NCBI GenBank assembly: GCA_022497155.1
Contig: MU385764.1
Span: 1,427-65,426 of the forward strand
DNA from: Whalleya microplaca
Taxonomy: Eukaryota > Ascomycota > Sordariomycetes > Xylariales > Xylariaceae
Length of the DNA: 64,000 nt
Reading direction: 5' to 3'
Shown: positions 12,491 through 24,224 of the stretch, in pieces
Position numbering within the stretch: the first letter of the stretch is position 1
Layout of the letters: each line of letters opens with the position of its first letter
Notes under the pieces: model-generated
Seen by the model: only the letters and a program-made list of their open reading frames with translations
Told to the model about the DNA's origin: nothing
The model's database searches: none
Translations under genes and position numbers: made by a program

Positions 12491-13002
12491 GGTCGAGGGT
12501 CGATGGAAGGCACGGGAATATGGAAGATAGGGCTGCTTAGGAGTAACGATCAAACGGTTGAATAGTTTAGGTGTAGTATGTAGTGTTGGATATGCACTAT
12601 TGGGCGGGTATGCGTTGGTCTACCTAGAGGAAGTAGTGGTTAGTTACCCAAGTAGAGAATAGGTATATCACGGGTTGTGGTGGTTATGTCATATGTATTT
12701 GGCCCAGGTCTGTGTGAAGCCCGTGTGTGTTATGTCAAGGCACAAAGGTCATTGGCCTCAGGGAAAATAAGAATATATCACAGACAAAAGGAAACTAACA
12801 AGGTTGCAAATTATTCAGGGTAACCAACATGAGCATGGCCTTGGTTCACAGCTGAATGCCTTTAATGAGACAAAGGATGGGATGAGTGAGAAGTCAAGTG
12901 AATAGCCTGTGTGAACAGGCATGAACAGGCGTGCACAGGTGTGAATAGGCAGCAAATGCAGCGAATACAGCAGATGGGGTACCCCAGGTAGAGGCTGGAG
13001 AA

Positions 13003-13046
13003 GGGGGTTTGGGGGGATTTGGGGGGATTTGGAGGGATTGGAGAGG
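13003..13046 (+). repeat. G-tract cluster, possible G-quadruplex
   Basis: Five G runs of three to six bases are separated by ATTT-like loops within 44 bp on the plus strand. This fits the G3+N1-7 pattern of a quadruplex-forming sequence. The function is unknown. Confidence 0.55.
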
Positions 13047-13267
13047 GGAATGAATATCTTGAGCTTGAGCACTGAACTTACCGTGCCGGAGGTCCTGAAC
13101 AAACTCAACCTTACCTACCAGAAAAGGGTCAAGATACCTGTAACCTTAGGTAGATGGTAGATGGTTGACCAAATTCCCCGAAAGTGGAATGACGTCGTGT
13201 GCGTGTGTATGTACAGTGTGTATGTACAGTGTGTATAGGCGCGTGTCAGGTGTTGCATATGTCAATA

Positions 13268-13325
13268 CATGTATGTATGTATGTATGTATGTATGTATGT
13301 ATGCATGTATGTATGTATGTATGTA
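13268..13325. repeat. (ATGT)n microsatellite
   Basis: About 14 copies of a four-base unit with two interruptions (ATGC and ACGT). In translation it gives Tyr-Ile-His-Thr or Met-Tyr-Val-Cys repeats, which explains the artefactual open frames over it. Confidence 0.95.
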
Positions 13326-14644
13326 CGTGAAGGCCGGCGGAAAGAGAGGGCTGTTTAGAAGGCAGTCACTTATGATATTGTTGAGGTTGCAGGGTGGTTC
13401 ACATTGGATTAGAGGGTTAGAGGGTTGATAAATGAGGTCGTGGAGTGGTCTGAGAGGAATTTGGTTGATGCGATGCAACAGGATGATGTCCTGGACTGCC
13501 CTGCCCGCCTTGGGTGTCAAACGGTGCATAGAACGAGGGGTTGTGGGAGCTGTTGGTTGGTCCGTGCTTTGTATGTACATACCTACATACATCCATACAG
13601 CAGTGATGCTGGACCCTCCGTACCTTCCTGCCTTATCTACCACGTACTGCTACCTGAGTAGATGTGATGAGGGGACCACCCTATGGCTGCAGGAGGGTGG
13701 CCGGCGCTTCGGAGCTACTACTGCTACAGCATCTCGCCGACTCATTGGCCAATATATTCTACCGGATGTGGTATCCGCCGTTTTATTCCTCCAGCTGCCC
13801 CCCAAGGCTGGAAGTTACAAATCCTACATACGTTGTAAACGAGGTATCTTTCCTTGCCTACACGATACACCCTGAATAGAAAGAAATTTTATCTTCTGTC
13901 TTGTGGGATAACATACTCCACACATGACAGATATATACGTCGTAGACCACACTTAGCTCACAATGCTAGGTTAGTCTAACCCGTGGAACAGCTACTGTAG
14001 ATCTAATAAGGTGTCGAGGGCTATCGAATCTATATCGTACAAATTATTAAGCAAGACATCCCGTCATTATTGAGCTAGCGCGTTTGTTTCCACCATGACG
14101 ACAGGTGGCTGTGCAAGCGCAAGGGAGTTGGTCCGCACGAGTTCGTTTTCGTTCGGCCTCGGACTTAGAGGACTTACAGCTTTACACACATGGAGTATGA
14201 GGTTGTGATAGTAACTTTATTGCAGAGGATATGGATGTATTCAAATCGCCATGGACAATGATTTCTGCGCTGAACCCCTTTTCCAGAATTTCGACTGTCT
14301 AATGTCTCTTCTCATAACGGGTAGTTATCTTATGCTTACTTAGGCTGTCCCAGCTAGAAGGATAGCTAACGTTAGTATTACGTAGTTGGCCTAGCACGCA
14401 TGTAGCACGCAGTATGAAACTGCCCATAATGTTTCTGGCATTGGGTGAATCGAAACCGCACTCAAGATACATACCGTATCTAATATACTAAGAAGCCGAG
14501 GTCCCCTCTATACCTCTACCCCACATTCTCCTATACATGTAGTTAGTTACCTACCTGCCATGGCTACACCTCAGCTACGAGCACTATCATGTACATACAT
14601 ATTCTTCAATTACCTAGATACCTAAGCTGAAACCATTGTATACC

Positions 14645-16420
14645 ATGCCAGAAACCCTAACCCCAGCGTTCCCAGACCGGGCCACGCCGCTCCTAAGCTA
14701 CGGGCTCCCCTTCACGGAGGCGCTCCCGCGGCACGCGGATGCCCTCTTCCACGCGTCCCGGATCTACGTCATCTGCTCCGGTTCTCTGGCGCGGAACACG
14801 GGCTATCTAGATGATCTCAAACAGAAGTTGGGCGGCAAGTTGGCGGGGGCACGGATTGGTAGTAAGTACATAGCACCTGTAGTCTCAACAGCAGTACATA
14901 TAGTCATGAATATACCAGTGTACCCCCCCCTTTCTATCTGACCTGTATGTCCTGTCCTGATATCATGATCATAATCACGGGCAAAGATCTCCCATTGCAC
15001 TACATACCCCCATACTACACATATAAAAACAGATACCGGTTTTAAAACCCTCCAACCTACCCCGTGAAACCGTAGATCCAGCCCCAAGGCGAACACATAC
15101 ACGTACAGACGCACCAGCTGACTGCCCGTGTCGCAGTGAAGCCGCACTCGCACTGGGACGAGATCCTCTCGATCGTCGCGGAGGCCCGGGCGTGCGACGC
15201 CGACCTGCTCGTGACGCTCGGCGGGGGGAGTCTGACGGACGCCGCAAAGGTGGTCTCGCTTGTACGTGCACCCCCCCTTCCCAATTCTCTTGCCTAGCTA
15301 AGGTATACGCCTCGTGGTCTCATGGCCCCGTTGACCTGATGTGTGTATACAGGCCCTAGCGAATTCCGTCTCCTCCCCCACAGACCTCGCTGCCCTCCTC
15401 CCACCCTCTTCCCCCCCCCTCCCCCTCTCCCCAGCACCACGCCCCCCCATCCTCCCCTCCCACATCCCCATAGCAAGCATCCCAACCTCCCTCTCCGGCG
15501 GCGAGTACTCCCCCTTCGCCGGGGCCACCGATCCGCGTACGGGCCACAAGCGTTCCTTCTCGGGCCCCGCGCTCCGCGCCCCCTCGCTCGTGATCCTGGA
15601 CCCGACGCTCACGACAACGACGCCGATGCGCGTGTGGTTGAGCACGGGGGTCAAGGGGCTAGATCACTGCGTCGAGACGCTTTGCTCGCTTGCGGGTGAT
15701 GGGAGGGCGGAGGCGGAGGCGGATGCGGGGAGGGGGTTGGGTGGGCTTGTGGGGGGGTTGTTGGGGTGTGCGAGGGAGGGGAAGCCGGGGCGGGAGAACG
15801 AGGGGCAGGGGCAGGGGAAGGGGGAAGAGGAAAGGGAAGGAAAGGGGAAGGGGAAGGGGAAATGGGATCTAGAAGCGAGGTTGCAATGCCAGTTGGGAGT
15901 CCGAGACGCCATGGCAGCATGCAGCCGCGGCGTCCCGCTCGGCGCGAGCCACGGCATCGGCCACCAGCTAGGCCCGGCGGGCGTCGGGCATGGGGAGACG
16001 AGCTGCGTGCTCCTGCCGGCTGTGTGTGCGTTCAACTACGCTCGAGACGCGAACCGGGCGCGGCAGGATGCCGTGGCGGAGATGCTGTGGGGGCTTGACG
16101 ACGACGACAAAGACTATAACGACGAGATGGACGGGGACGTGGGAGAGAAGGGGGAGAGGGAGGGTGCTACGACTACTACGGGTGTGAGGGAGGTATTCGA
16201 GCGCCGGGGGTTAAGACGAGGACAGGCGCAGCTCGGCGACCTGCTGGACGCGGTGATCCGCGAGCTGGGGCTGCCGCGGACGCTGGCGGAGTTCGGGATC
16301 GGGGAGGAGAAGCTGGAGGCCATTGCCGAGCACAGTCTGCAGGACCGCTGGGTCAAGACGAACCCGGCGCCGCTGGATAAGGAGGGCGTGCTGGAGATAT
16401 TGAGGATGGTGCTCCAGTGA
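14645..16420 (+). CDS. Iron-type alcohol dehydrogenase / maleylacetate reductase homologue
   Basis: NAD(P)-dependent group III dehydrogenase-like protein of about 469 aa. Exons are 14645-14861, 15137-15261 and 15353-16420. The join after exon 1 splits an ATG codon (A|TG) and gives GARIGMKPHSHWDEI. The Rossmann part carries VTLGGGSLTDAAK; then comes IPTSLSGGEYSPFAG, typical of maleylacetate-reductase-like members. Metal ligands are expected in GLDHCVET and GASHGIGHQLG (His-x3-His), all present. Unusual features are a Pro/Ser insert (LLPPSSPPLPLSP) encoded by a C-rich tract and a Gly/Lys/Glu-rich insert of about 50 residues encoded by a G-rich tract (15715-15860), plus an acidic insert near the C-terminus. 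Intron 1 is long (275 bp). Maleylacetate reductases act in aromatic catabolism, but the substrate here is not evident. It converges with vps2. Confidence 0.85.
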
Positions 16421-16674
16421 GTGAGCTGCTTCGTCATGTATATATGTATGTATGTATTACAGTGTGTTATTCCATTTCCACAATAGACAGACAGTAGACA
16501 GACAAAGATGTGATCGCATTTAAAATAGAATAAAATAGGAACACCAAAACTCCCGCATCTCACACACCATGCTTATGATCATCCCTCCGTACGTAGAATT
16601 CCCCATTATGAATCCAACTTCAGCAAAGCTTGCTCCACCTCAATGGTATCGATTCGTAACGTAGGCAGGTAGGG

Positions 16675-17682
16675 CTACTTCCTTAAGCTGTCAAGACGAG
16701 CCTGAAGATCATCATCGCCGGGATCGCCTCCTCCGCCACCACTGGGACCGCCAATGGCCTGTGCAACTCTATTTTCGGCCACCTTATCGGTCTGCAGGCC
16801 CGTCGGGGTCTCGCCAAACTGTGCTAGTGTTAGGTGCTGAAGCTCGCAGCGGCTCGCGTCCGGGAGGGTACTCACGGCTTGGTTGAGATCGACGCCGATC
16901 TCCTCGAGGACTTGCTCGACGACCTCGTCGCCCTCCTCCTCGACGCCGACGTCCATCGCGTCGTCGATGGCGTCGTCCATCATCTCCTGCCGCTGCTCCA
17001 TCATGTCGTTCTCGCGCTCGAATTCCATGGTGATGCGCTGCAGGGCGGGGAGGTTCATCGACCGGTTCATGCTGCCCAGGGCCATGGTGGCGCCCTTCAT
17101 GGCTTGCATCATCTGCTCGTTCGTCCGGTGGGTCTGCGGTGCATTCCCGTTAGCGAATAATGGGAAGCTAAATAAGGCAGTGGTGACTACTGACCTGGAG
17201 TCGCAATGATATCTTCTGGAGCTGGCTCCTCATGCCGTAGAATTTTGTGACATATCTGTAAAAAATACCGACATGTTCAGTATAAACCTTCATCGATGAT
17301 GGTACAGTACTGGTTCTCCTACCTTCTCGTCCTTACAAGGTCCTTTGCCTGGATCTTCGCTGCTCCCAATTGATTTGCCTGGGCACTCTTTTTGATCTGG
17401 CCGACGAGAGTCTTCTCTTGCTTCTCGAGCTTCACGCGTACTTGGTCCAACCTATAAACCGTTGAGTTGATGTTGTTCGTGTGATCATGTCCGGGCGATT
17501 GGGGGATCCTACTCTCTGATGGCTTTGTCTAATAGTCTCTGGTTCTTGCGCAGACGCTCCGCCGGAGTCATGCGCTTACCGAAAGCCCACTCGAGGATCT
17601 TGCCATTGGTTGTCAGCTGGTCATTCCTTGGTATTTCCTCCAATGTGTCGCGGAATAGAGCGACGCTGTTACTTACGTTCAT
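16675..17682 (-). CDS. vps2: ESCRT-III subunit Vps2/Did4
   Basis: Snf7-family ESCRT-III subunit of about 227 aa that works on endosomal membranes in multivesicular-body sorting. Six exons: 17682-17677, 17598-17513, 17451-17323, 17255-17195, 17133-16876, 16818-16675. The first exon codes only Met-Asn. The N-terminal basic helix reads ILEWAFGKRMTPAERLRKNQ, followed by AKDLVRTRRYV and the core motif MQAMKGATMALGSMNRSMNLP, matching Vps2/CHMP2 rather than Snf7 or Vps24. DDAIDDAM and the C-terminal DDLQARLDSLRK (MIM1-like, binds Vps4) complete the family pattern. For exon 2 I chose the acceptor GGCAAG, 14 bases after a CTGAC branch point; an earlier CAG would add six residues. Length equals the family norm. 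It converges with the dehydrogenase 254 bp away and is divergent from fzo1. Confidence 0.93.
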
Positions 17683-18925
17683 GGCGTTGAGCGTTGGATA
17701 TGGTGTAGCTTGCGCAACTCAACTCTCGGGATGGTTGCTACGAGCAAAGACGGGACGATGTTGAAGGACGCAGTTCGTAGTCGGTGCCGTTGGGCCAGCC
17801 GCAGGACGTTGGGTTGAAACGCCTACGTAGTTCGTTCCGCGTTGTTCGTGTGATGGAGATGCTTGGTTCTCGTTGCCTATGACCAGTGGTTTGTATGTAA
17901 TAGTACAGAAGAGTGGATGTTGAGGTCCATCGGATGTTGAAGAGTACCATAAGTGCCATACCTAGGTACCCGGGCCATCTCTAAAACTGTGAGATATGAA
18001 CGCTACCGAATAATACAAATTATGTAACGATTCAACCTTGCCTACTTAAGGTATTACAAGTCCCAAGGATATTTATTACTAGATTGGCGCCAGGCATCTA
18101 CACTAACCACTTATGGTGACAAGTAGCTTTCCTATACAATTTGCTGGATGGAATACGTCGGCCTACCTGAGATCTTCATATGATATCAACAGATGTCAAT
18201 GCTTCTCGCCACAGCTGAAAGGGTTCAGACGTTTACCCTACCAGAAAAATAGGTGAACAATACCTGATTGCTATAACTGGTTAGTATTGATGCCTGGCGC
18301 CAATCTAGTAATAATTATCCTTGTGACTTGTATTAGACTGCTTAGGTACATAGCAGTTGTACCTGTTACAGGTAGTTTACTTCTCCATTATTAATACAAT
18401 ATCCACATACCCCCCCTACTTCAGAACATGGAAGGTGCCCAGGTGGCATAGGTAGGTACATGGGTATATGTACATATGTTTGGAATTTCCTGGCCATGGA
18501 GGCCAATCAATGTCTCCAATCAATGAGGTACATACCTAGGTACGGATTACATAATTGACGGGTTGAATTGATGACATCAAATGGGCACGGTCCACGGGTG
18601 CTTCTCGAGCTACGTACATAGGTAGGTATATGTACCTTGAGGTGGCAGGGTGGGTCCCGTCGAGCCCTCTCGATGCGCAAGCCAATCAGCACCTCTCCTG
18701 TCAACCCTTTCGCCGATATTTTTTGCCTCCCAACCCGGAATTCAATTGCACGCAGGCACGAAAAAAGTACATCCAGTACCTTCATACCTAAAAGAACGTC
18801 AACCCACCCAGCACCACCTCACCACCTCACGATCACCGCAGCTTCATCCTCCTCCCCGACCAGAGAACAACAACCTTGGTTATAACCCAACACCTGTCGA
18901 TGGATCTACGATTCTGACCGCAGCC
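17683..18925. promoter_or_regulatory. Shared divergent promoter region, vps2 / fzo1
   Basis: This 1.2-kb spacer separates the vps2 and fzo1 starts. It contains the MITE-like inverted repeat at 18052-18335 and, at 18440-18630, many GGTAGGTA/TACCTA motifs. The frame upstream of fzo1 is open back to 18650 without an ATG. Confidence 0.45.
18052..18335. mobile_element. MITE-like element with ~63-bp terminal inverted repeats
   Basis: The left arm (18052-18114) and right arm (18272-18335) are inverted copies with only about six to eight mismatches. The core GATGCCTGGCGCCAATCTAG is identical in both. The 157-bp interior has no ORF, so the whole unit is 284 bp. Size, long terminal inverted repeats and lack of coding capacity fit a non-autonomous DNA transposon. 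A target-site duplication could not be fixed. As a transcript it would form a long hairpin. Confidence 0.75.
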
Positions 18926-21760
18926 ATGAGCCAGGAATACTTTAACTCCAAGTCCAAGGGCAAGGGCCCCAGGAGATCGAATAACCGCTCAAGCAACAAT
19001 CGAACCACCACACCGCCGCCAGATTCCGCTCGACCGGCTTACATGACCGTCGGCTCCGGCTCAACCTCCCAACACGCCGCGCGACTGCAGTCCCTGCTCG
19101 ACCACGACTCTGGCTACGGCGGCAGCGTGGCCGGCGACGATGTTGGCGGCTCTTCCAATTCCAAGCTGCCTCTAGGATCTCCGAGGATCGATCCCTCTCT
19201 ATCGGGCGACATGCCGCGCCACTCCTCCGAACATGACCACCGAACCCAAGCCGCCGCTGTTCACCAGCTGTGGTACAACCAGCACCGTGCCTCGCTCAGC
19301 CGCGCCATCAGCAAGGCCCTCGAGCTCCTGACGACACTCCAAGAGATGAACTTCGCCTGGCCCGCGCACTATCCCTCCGTCCAGCGAGCAGACACATCCC
19401 CGCCCGGCCGACGAGGGTCACGTCCGGGACTGCAGCATGCCTCCACCATGAGAGGCGACTTTTCCTCGCCATCCCGTCACGGACGACAGCTACGACGATC
19501 GATGACCACCTTTGAAGACCAGGACGCCGCCGAGTCGAGTCGAGATGCCGAGAACAAATCTATCGTCGAGGCACCCAGACTGGTTACGACCCAGATCGCT
19601 CAGGAGTTCTCCGTGCTGAAGTTGGATCTCAAGCTGGGCGCGCTGCACCAGGCCGAACTCGTTCATTCTCTGGAAAAGAGCTCCATCGCCTCGTTGCTCG
19701 ATGGCAAGATTAGTTCGAGCATCAAGCACCTGCTGGCCCTACGCGAACGAATCGAGGATATATCTAGCAAGGTCTTGGTGACCGGAGATCTGAATGCTGG
19801 AAAGTCCACCTTCTGCAATGCCCTGCTGCGACGCAAGGTTTTGCCCGAGGACCAACAACCGTGCACTAGTATCTTCTGTGAGGTCTTGGATGCGAAGGTC
19901 AATGCCGGTATTGAGGAGGTCCACGCCGTCCACATGGATGCCATCTATAACCAACACGACGAGTCGACCTACGATGTCTTTCCCTTACAAGAACTAGAGA
20001 GTATCGTTATTGACAACGAAACGTATATGCAATGCAAGGTCTACGTCAAGGATGTGCGGACGATTGACGAGTCGTTGCTCACCAACGGAGTGGTGGACAT
20101 CGCCTTGATTGATGCTCCCGGTCTCAATTCCGACACGACCAAGACAACCGCTGTATTTGCCCGACAGGAGGAGATCGACGTCGTCGTCTTCGTCGTCTCT
20201 GCCGCCAATCACTTCACCCAGTCCGCCAAGGAATTCATCTGGGCTGCGGCGGCCGAGAAGGCATACATATTCATGGTCGTCAACGGCTACGATATGATCA
20301 GGGACAAGGAACGGTGCCAGAAGATGATCCTGGATCAAGTATATGGCCTAAGTCCCCGTACATTCAAAGAGTCCTCCGAACTCGTCCATTTTGTATCCAG
20401 CAATGCCATTCCGACGTTGCCATCCCCTCCCGGTGGTCCAGACGGAGGAGGCAGTGGCAGTTCTAGCGGGGGCGGTGGTGACCCGAACGACGACCCTAAG
20501 GGTAAAGGCAAGGAAAAGGAGAAGCTTGAGGATTTCGAGAAGTTGGAGCAGTCCTTACGACGGTTCGTCTTGGAGAAGCGAGCACGGTCTAAGCTCGCTC
20601 CGGCCAAGACATATCTTTCGAACATCCTCAACGATGTCAATGTCCTCGCTACCGTCAATTTCGACGTGGCTCAGTCCGAACTAGACCGAGTGACGCAAGA
20701 CCTCGAGGAGATCGAGCCTCAGCTCCAATCGTCCAGGAAAGCAACGACCGAAGTGAGCGAGGAAGTCGACCAGACCATCGAGGCAACTTGCAAAGACGTC
20801 TACGACCACACACGTGCCGGCCTCAACTCGGCCATCATCCACGCCGGGGACAGCAACCTCGGCGTGCCCTACCCCGGTCTGTTCAGCGTGTTCGAGTACG
20901 CGGAGGAGCTCAAGGAGGCGATGCTGTTCGAGATCGCCGAGGCGGTCAACGCGTCGGAGGAGTACGCGCGCGGGCGGACGGTGGGCGGCGTGAACGCGAT
21001 CAAGCAGCTCGGCATCCGCCACCTCGGCGACGAGTACCACGACCTCAACTTCCGCTCCGACGTCATGTTCCGCCGGCGCCGCGACGTGCTCGCCAAGCAG
21101 GTCGACGTGCCCACCGAGTTCTGGGACTTCGTCGACTGGAACACCCTCGTCCAGCGCCAGGAGAAGGTCCTCGGCTCCGGCATGGCCCTCACCGTCGCCA
21201 CGGCCCTGGGCGGGCGGTTGATTGGTGGCATGGGCTGGATGGACCATGCGCTTACTGCCGCGAAGGTCGTGGGCAATGATAACCTCCGCAAGTTGATTAT
21301 CCCTGGTGCTATTCTCGCAGGTATGTTCTCTCTCCTCCTCTCTCTATATGTCTCTATGTCTCCCTACCCACCACTGCTTTCATACCTTTGAAGCTAACCA
21401 CAACTCCTACGCGCAGTCGCCTCGGCCGCCTTCTACGTAGTAAAGCAGATCCCGCACTCCCTCCCGCACCGGCTATCGGAGAAGATCTCGGCGCAGCTCA
21501 CGGCGATCGACTACGTGCACGCGAACGGGACGCGGATCGCGGGGTCGGTGCGCAAAGTCTTGCGCATCCCCGCCGACGGCCTGCGCGCCGGCCTCGCGCG
21601 CTCCGTCGAGCAGCTCGGCTCGCGCCGCGAGGAGACGCTCAAGGTCCGCGGCGAGAGCGAGGTCGCCATGAAGTTCTTCGGCAATTTGGTCCGCGAGAGC
21701 GCGCACCAGAGGGTCTTGGTCGAGGATGTCGATTTGGATGCGCTGCCGCAGGGCGCGTAG
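18926..21760 (+). CDS. fzo1: Mitofusin Fzo1, outer-membrane fusion GTPase
   Basis: Dynamin-like GTPase of about 912 aa that tethers and fuses mitochondrial outer membranes. Exons are 18926-21320 and 21417-21760; the intron splits a Val codon in the membrane segment. The N-terminus is Ser-rich and disordered. GTPase motifs: G1 GDLNAGKST (residues 287-295), a threonine in QPCTSIF for G2, G3 DAPGLNSD (from 396), G4 VVNGYD. A Gly/Ser linker (GGGSGSSSGGGGDPND) follows. The C-terminal part has a heptad region, the transmembrane stretch LIIPGAILA-VASAAFYVVKQ and a final coiled coil. Length and order match filamentous-fungal Fzo1. I start at ATG 18926 (MSQEYFNSKS). The same frame is open 92 codons upstream without ATG, so a non-AUG extension cannot be excluded. 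Confidence 0.95.
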
Positions 21761-24224
21761 TGCTGCTGCACGTATACGCGGATCTCTTGTGTGTGCGTGG
21801 CATGGAGGCTCGGGCGTGTAGCAGGGGACTCCTTTCTCTTCGTCGAATCCGTACTTAACCATTTTGAACTTGATTGCGGACGCATGACTTGTTCACGATG
21901 TGCAGACTGAACTGCCGGTTTGGTGGATGATGAGCAAACGAACAGACACGAGAGAAAAAGCAGAAGTAAACGGGAAACCCCCAACAAAAAAAGATTTCAT
22001 GGCAAAAATTACCCTTCAGGCTGAAGTAACATAGAATGGCAAATGGCAAAAGGCGATGGCGACGGCGATGGCGATGCATACGTGTGATGGCTGAGATACG
22101 ACGGGCGGGCGTCCTCCGGTAGTGGTTTTTCTTTTTCTTTGTTATAGCATGTTACTGTTGTTGTATGTACGTCGTCCACCGACTGTCCCTTGCGTATGTC
22201 ATAGAGGCTATTAGTAGTTCTCCTGACTGCGTACGTATCTGGACATTAGGTCTACGGATTCTTCGATCTCACCCCCCTCCTACATAGGTACTCGATTCCC
22301 CTTGTTTAAGTGGTAGTCTGAAATAAAATGAAGTGTGAAGATTTAAGTTGTTAAGTTTTCATACGCGGAGAGCGTGTTGTGAGGTGAGGAACTAACCTTG
22401 GGAAGTGGTAGGGGTTGAGGTTGTGCTGCCAGATGGTGTGTGGCTTGCTGGAATAGGGGCAGGATGGGGTGAGTGGGTAGGTAGGTAGGTGTCGTAGGTT
22501 CTGGTTGCTTGCGGTAGGCTGGCCTTCGTGAAGTTGAAGGCCGTGGTGATGTTCTCATAGGGAATGTCTTAGACTCTTCTATATCTGAGGGTCGAAGCCG
22601 TATTATTCTGACCGAGTCGTTTAGTAGACGTGATGCTGCGCTTCGATGTCTCGTGTCTCTGGCTGGCCAGAAAATCGCCTTCAGTCAGTTCGTAGAATAT
22701 CTACCCTGCCATTACCTATACGTGGACACATTTACAAGGGCAATTCATGAGAATATTAAAAAGGGCATCGTGATAGCGTTGGGATGCAGCTTACCACTTT
22801 TTCCTTGCGGACATGCGTAGTCCCTATCAGCCATAGAGTGATTCTGCATCGTCTTGCTAGAGTCGACAACTATCACCAACATCAACCGCGCCGGGATACT
22901 ATCTATGAGCCGTCGTCGTTTCCACCATAATAATCACGATAATGTCGATCTGACTCGAGATAGCCAGCCACCCACTCTTAGTCTATTCCCACGTATATTC
23001 TCTTCATGGCATATTTCATATTCTGTGTATCCCCGTCGCCTATTCTATCTCTTCGTTATCGCAAGGCTGCGATCACAATCACCCCCTTTAAAGTTAGGAT
23101 GTCAGCGCTAGTTTCGAACGCTCATCTGGTCGAGCCCGCCTGTTCCAAGTAGTTTGATTTGGATGAGTTGAGTTCACACCAGCACGCTCAGGCTATCAAT
23201 CCTGTTCATGATCTTTCAGGTGTGCAAGGTCTTCCTCAGGGGGGTGGTTGCAGATCAAATTGTTTGCGGTCTTCCTACAGCGGTGCTGTGCATGGAAAAT
23301 ATACCCGCATAGCTGGACTGAGAATTCAGATGATATGTAGACAATTTACTATTCTTGTTTTTTATTACTTTGTTCTCCTTTTTCTACCAATATATTCTCT
23401 CCCCCTCTCCATCCCCCAATCGCCTTTATCTTTTTTCTCTTTTCTTCTCTTGGCTAATTTTCGTGGTTTCTCGCAGCAGAATCCACTCTCAGGGCACCGT
23501 TTCACATTCGTCGCCAGCATCATGTTGATAAGATTTTTTTATAGTAATTCGAGTGTGAAGATGATTGGTGACATTCGGGTTTCATTCTGTACATGAATGG
23601 CATACTATAGAAGCCTCGGAGACAAAGAAGCACCGGAGATTAAGAGGCATCGGAGACTAAGTACAGTTTACGGAGTAAATATTTTGGAAGCCAAAAATAG
23701 CGTCAATGAGACCCATACACAGTTAACCAGTGATTCCTCCCATAGCTTTCAAATTGATAAAAATACACAGGAGAGCTCATTTGAACAGGGTGTTCCGGTC
23801 ATTGAATATGAATGGTAAATATAATGAAATATGTGTAGCGAAATACAAGTTAATACATACAACTATCATTATACTACTCTCTCTGAATGTGTAACGAATG
23901 CGACAGGTAAAATATCGACTGTTAGAGGGGAAAATCGAGGTAGCTATGCATATGTACGATGACAGAACAGCTGTCTCGACATGAGATCCTTCGCGTCTTT
24001 AGGGGTGCAGGCTAGCGCATACCCCAGCCGACTAGGTAGCCCAGATGCTAACGGTGAAGAGTCATTCGGCAACAATACACAAGAGACACCTGGGTTGTCG
24101 GGGACATATAAAAGCATAAAAGAACTTAGGATTCCAGATCCCATATCTCAAATCTAAACGCAAAGGATATCTTCAATACATCAACTCTATTACAAGCTCC
24201 AGTCTCGATAAAAGCTGCATCAAG
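21761..24224. other. Spacer, no supported gene
   Basis: About 2.4 kb. It includes a GGCGAT-repeat stretch near 22050-22075 and a strongly pyrimidine-rich tract at about 23340-23460 that looks like a fungal promoter but precedes only short frames (73 codons from 23597, no domain). The last 120 bp belong to the promoter of the next gene. Confidence 0.45.
24107..24114 (+). promoter_or_regulatory. TATA box of the beta-lactamase-fold gene
   Basis: TATAAAAG lies 111 bp upstream of the ATG at 24225, on the same strand and at a usual distance for a fungal promoter. Confidence 0.5.

Larger units (their letters stand above)
12500..14644. other. Spacer between PP2C and dehydrogenase genes
   Basis: About 2.1 kb without a supported gene. 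It contains degenerate GAACAGGC repeats around 12910-12950, a G-tract cluster (13003-13046) and an ATGT microsatellite (about 13268-13325). The 165-codon minus-strand frame here is largely the translation of that microsatellite. Confidence 0.5.

Noticed and set aside
13146..13643. 165-codon minus-strand ORF with Tyr-Ile-His-Thr repeats
   Set aside because: It is explained by the ATGT microsatellite; the non-repeat parts have no family resemblance.
15651..16035. Pro-rich minus-strand ORFs
   Set aside because: Antisense to the G-rich insert of the dehydrogenase exon; pure low complexity.
20681..21247. 188-codon minus-strand ORF
   Set aside because: Antisense shadow of the GC-rich 3' part of fzo1.
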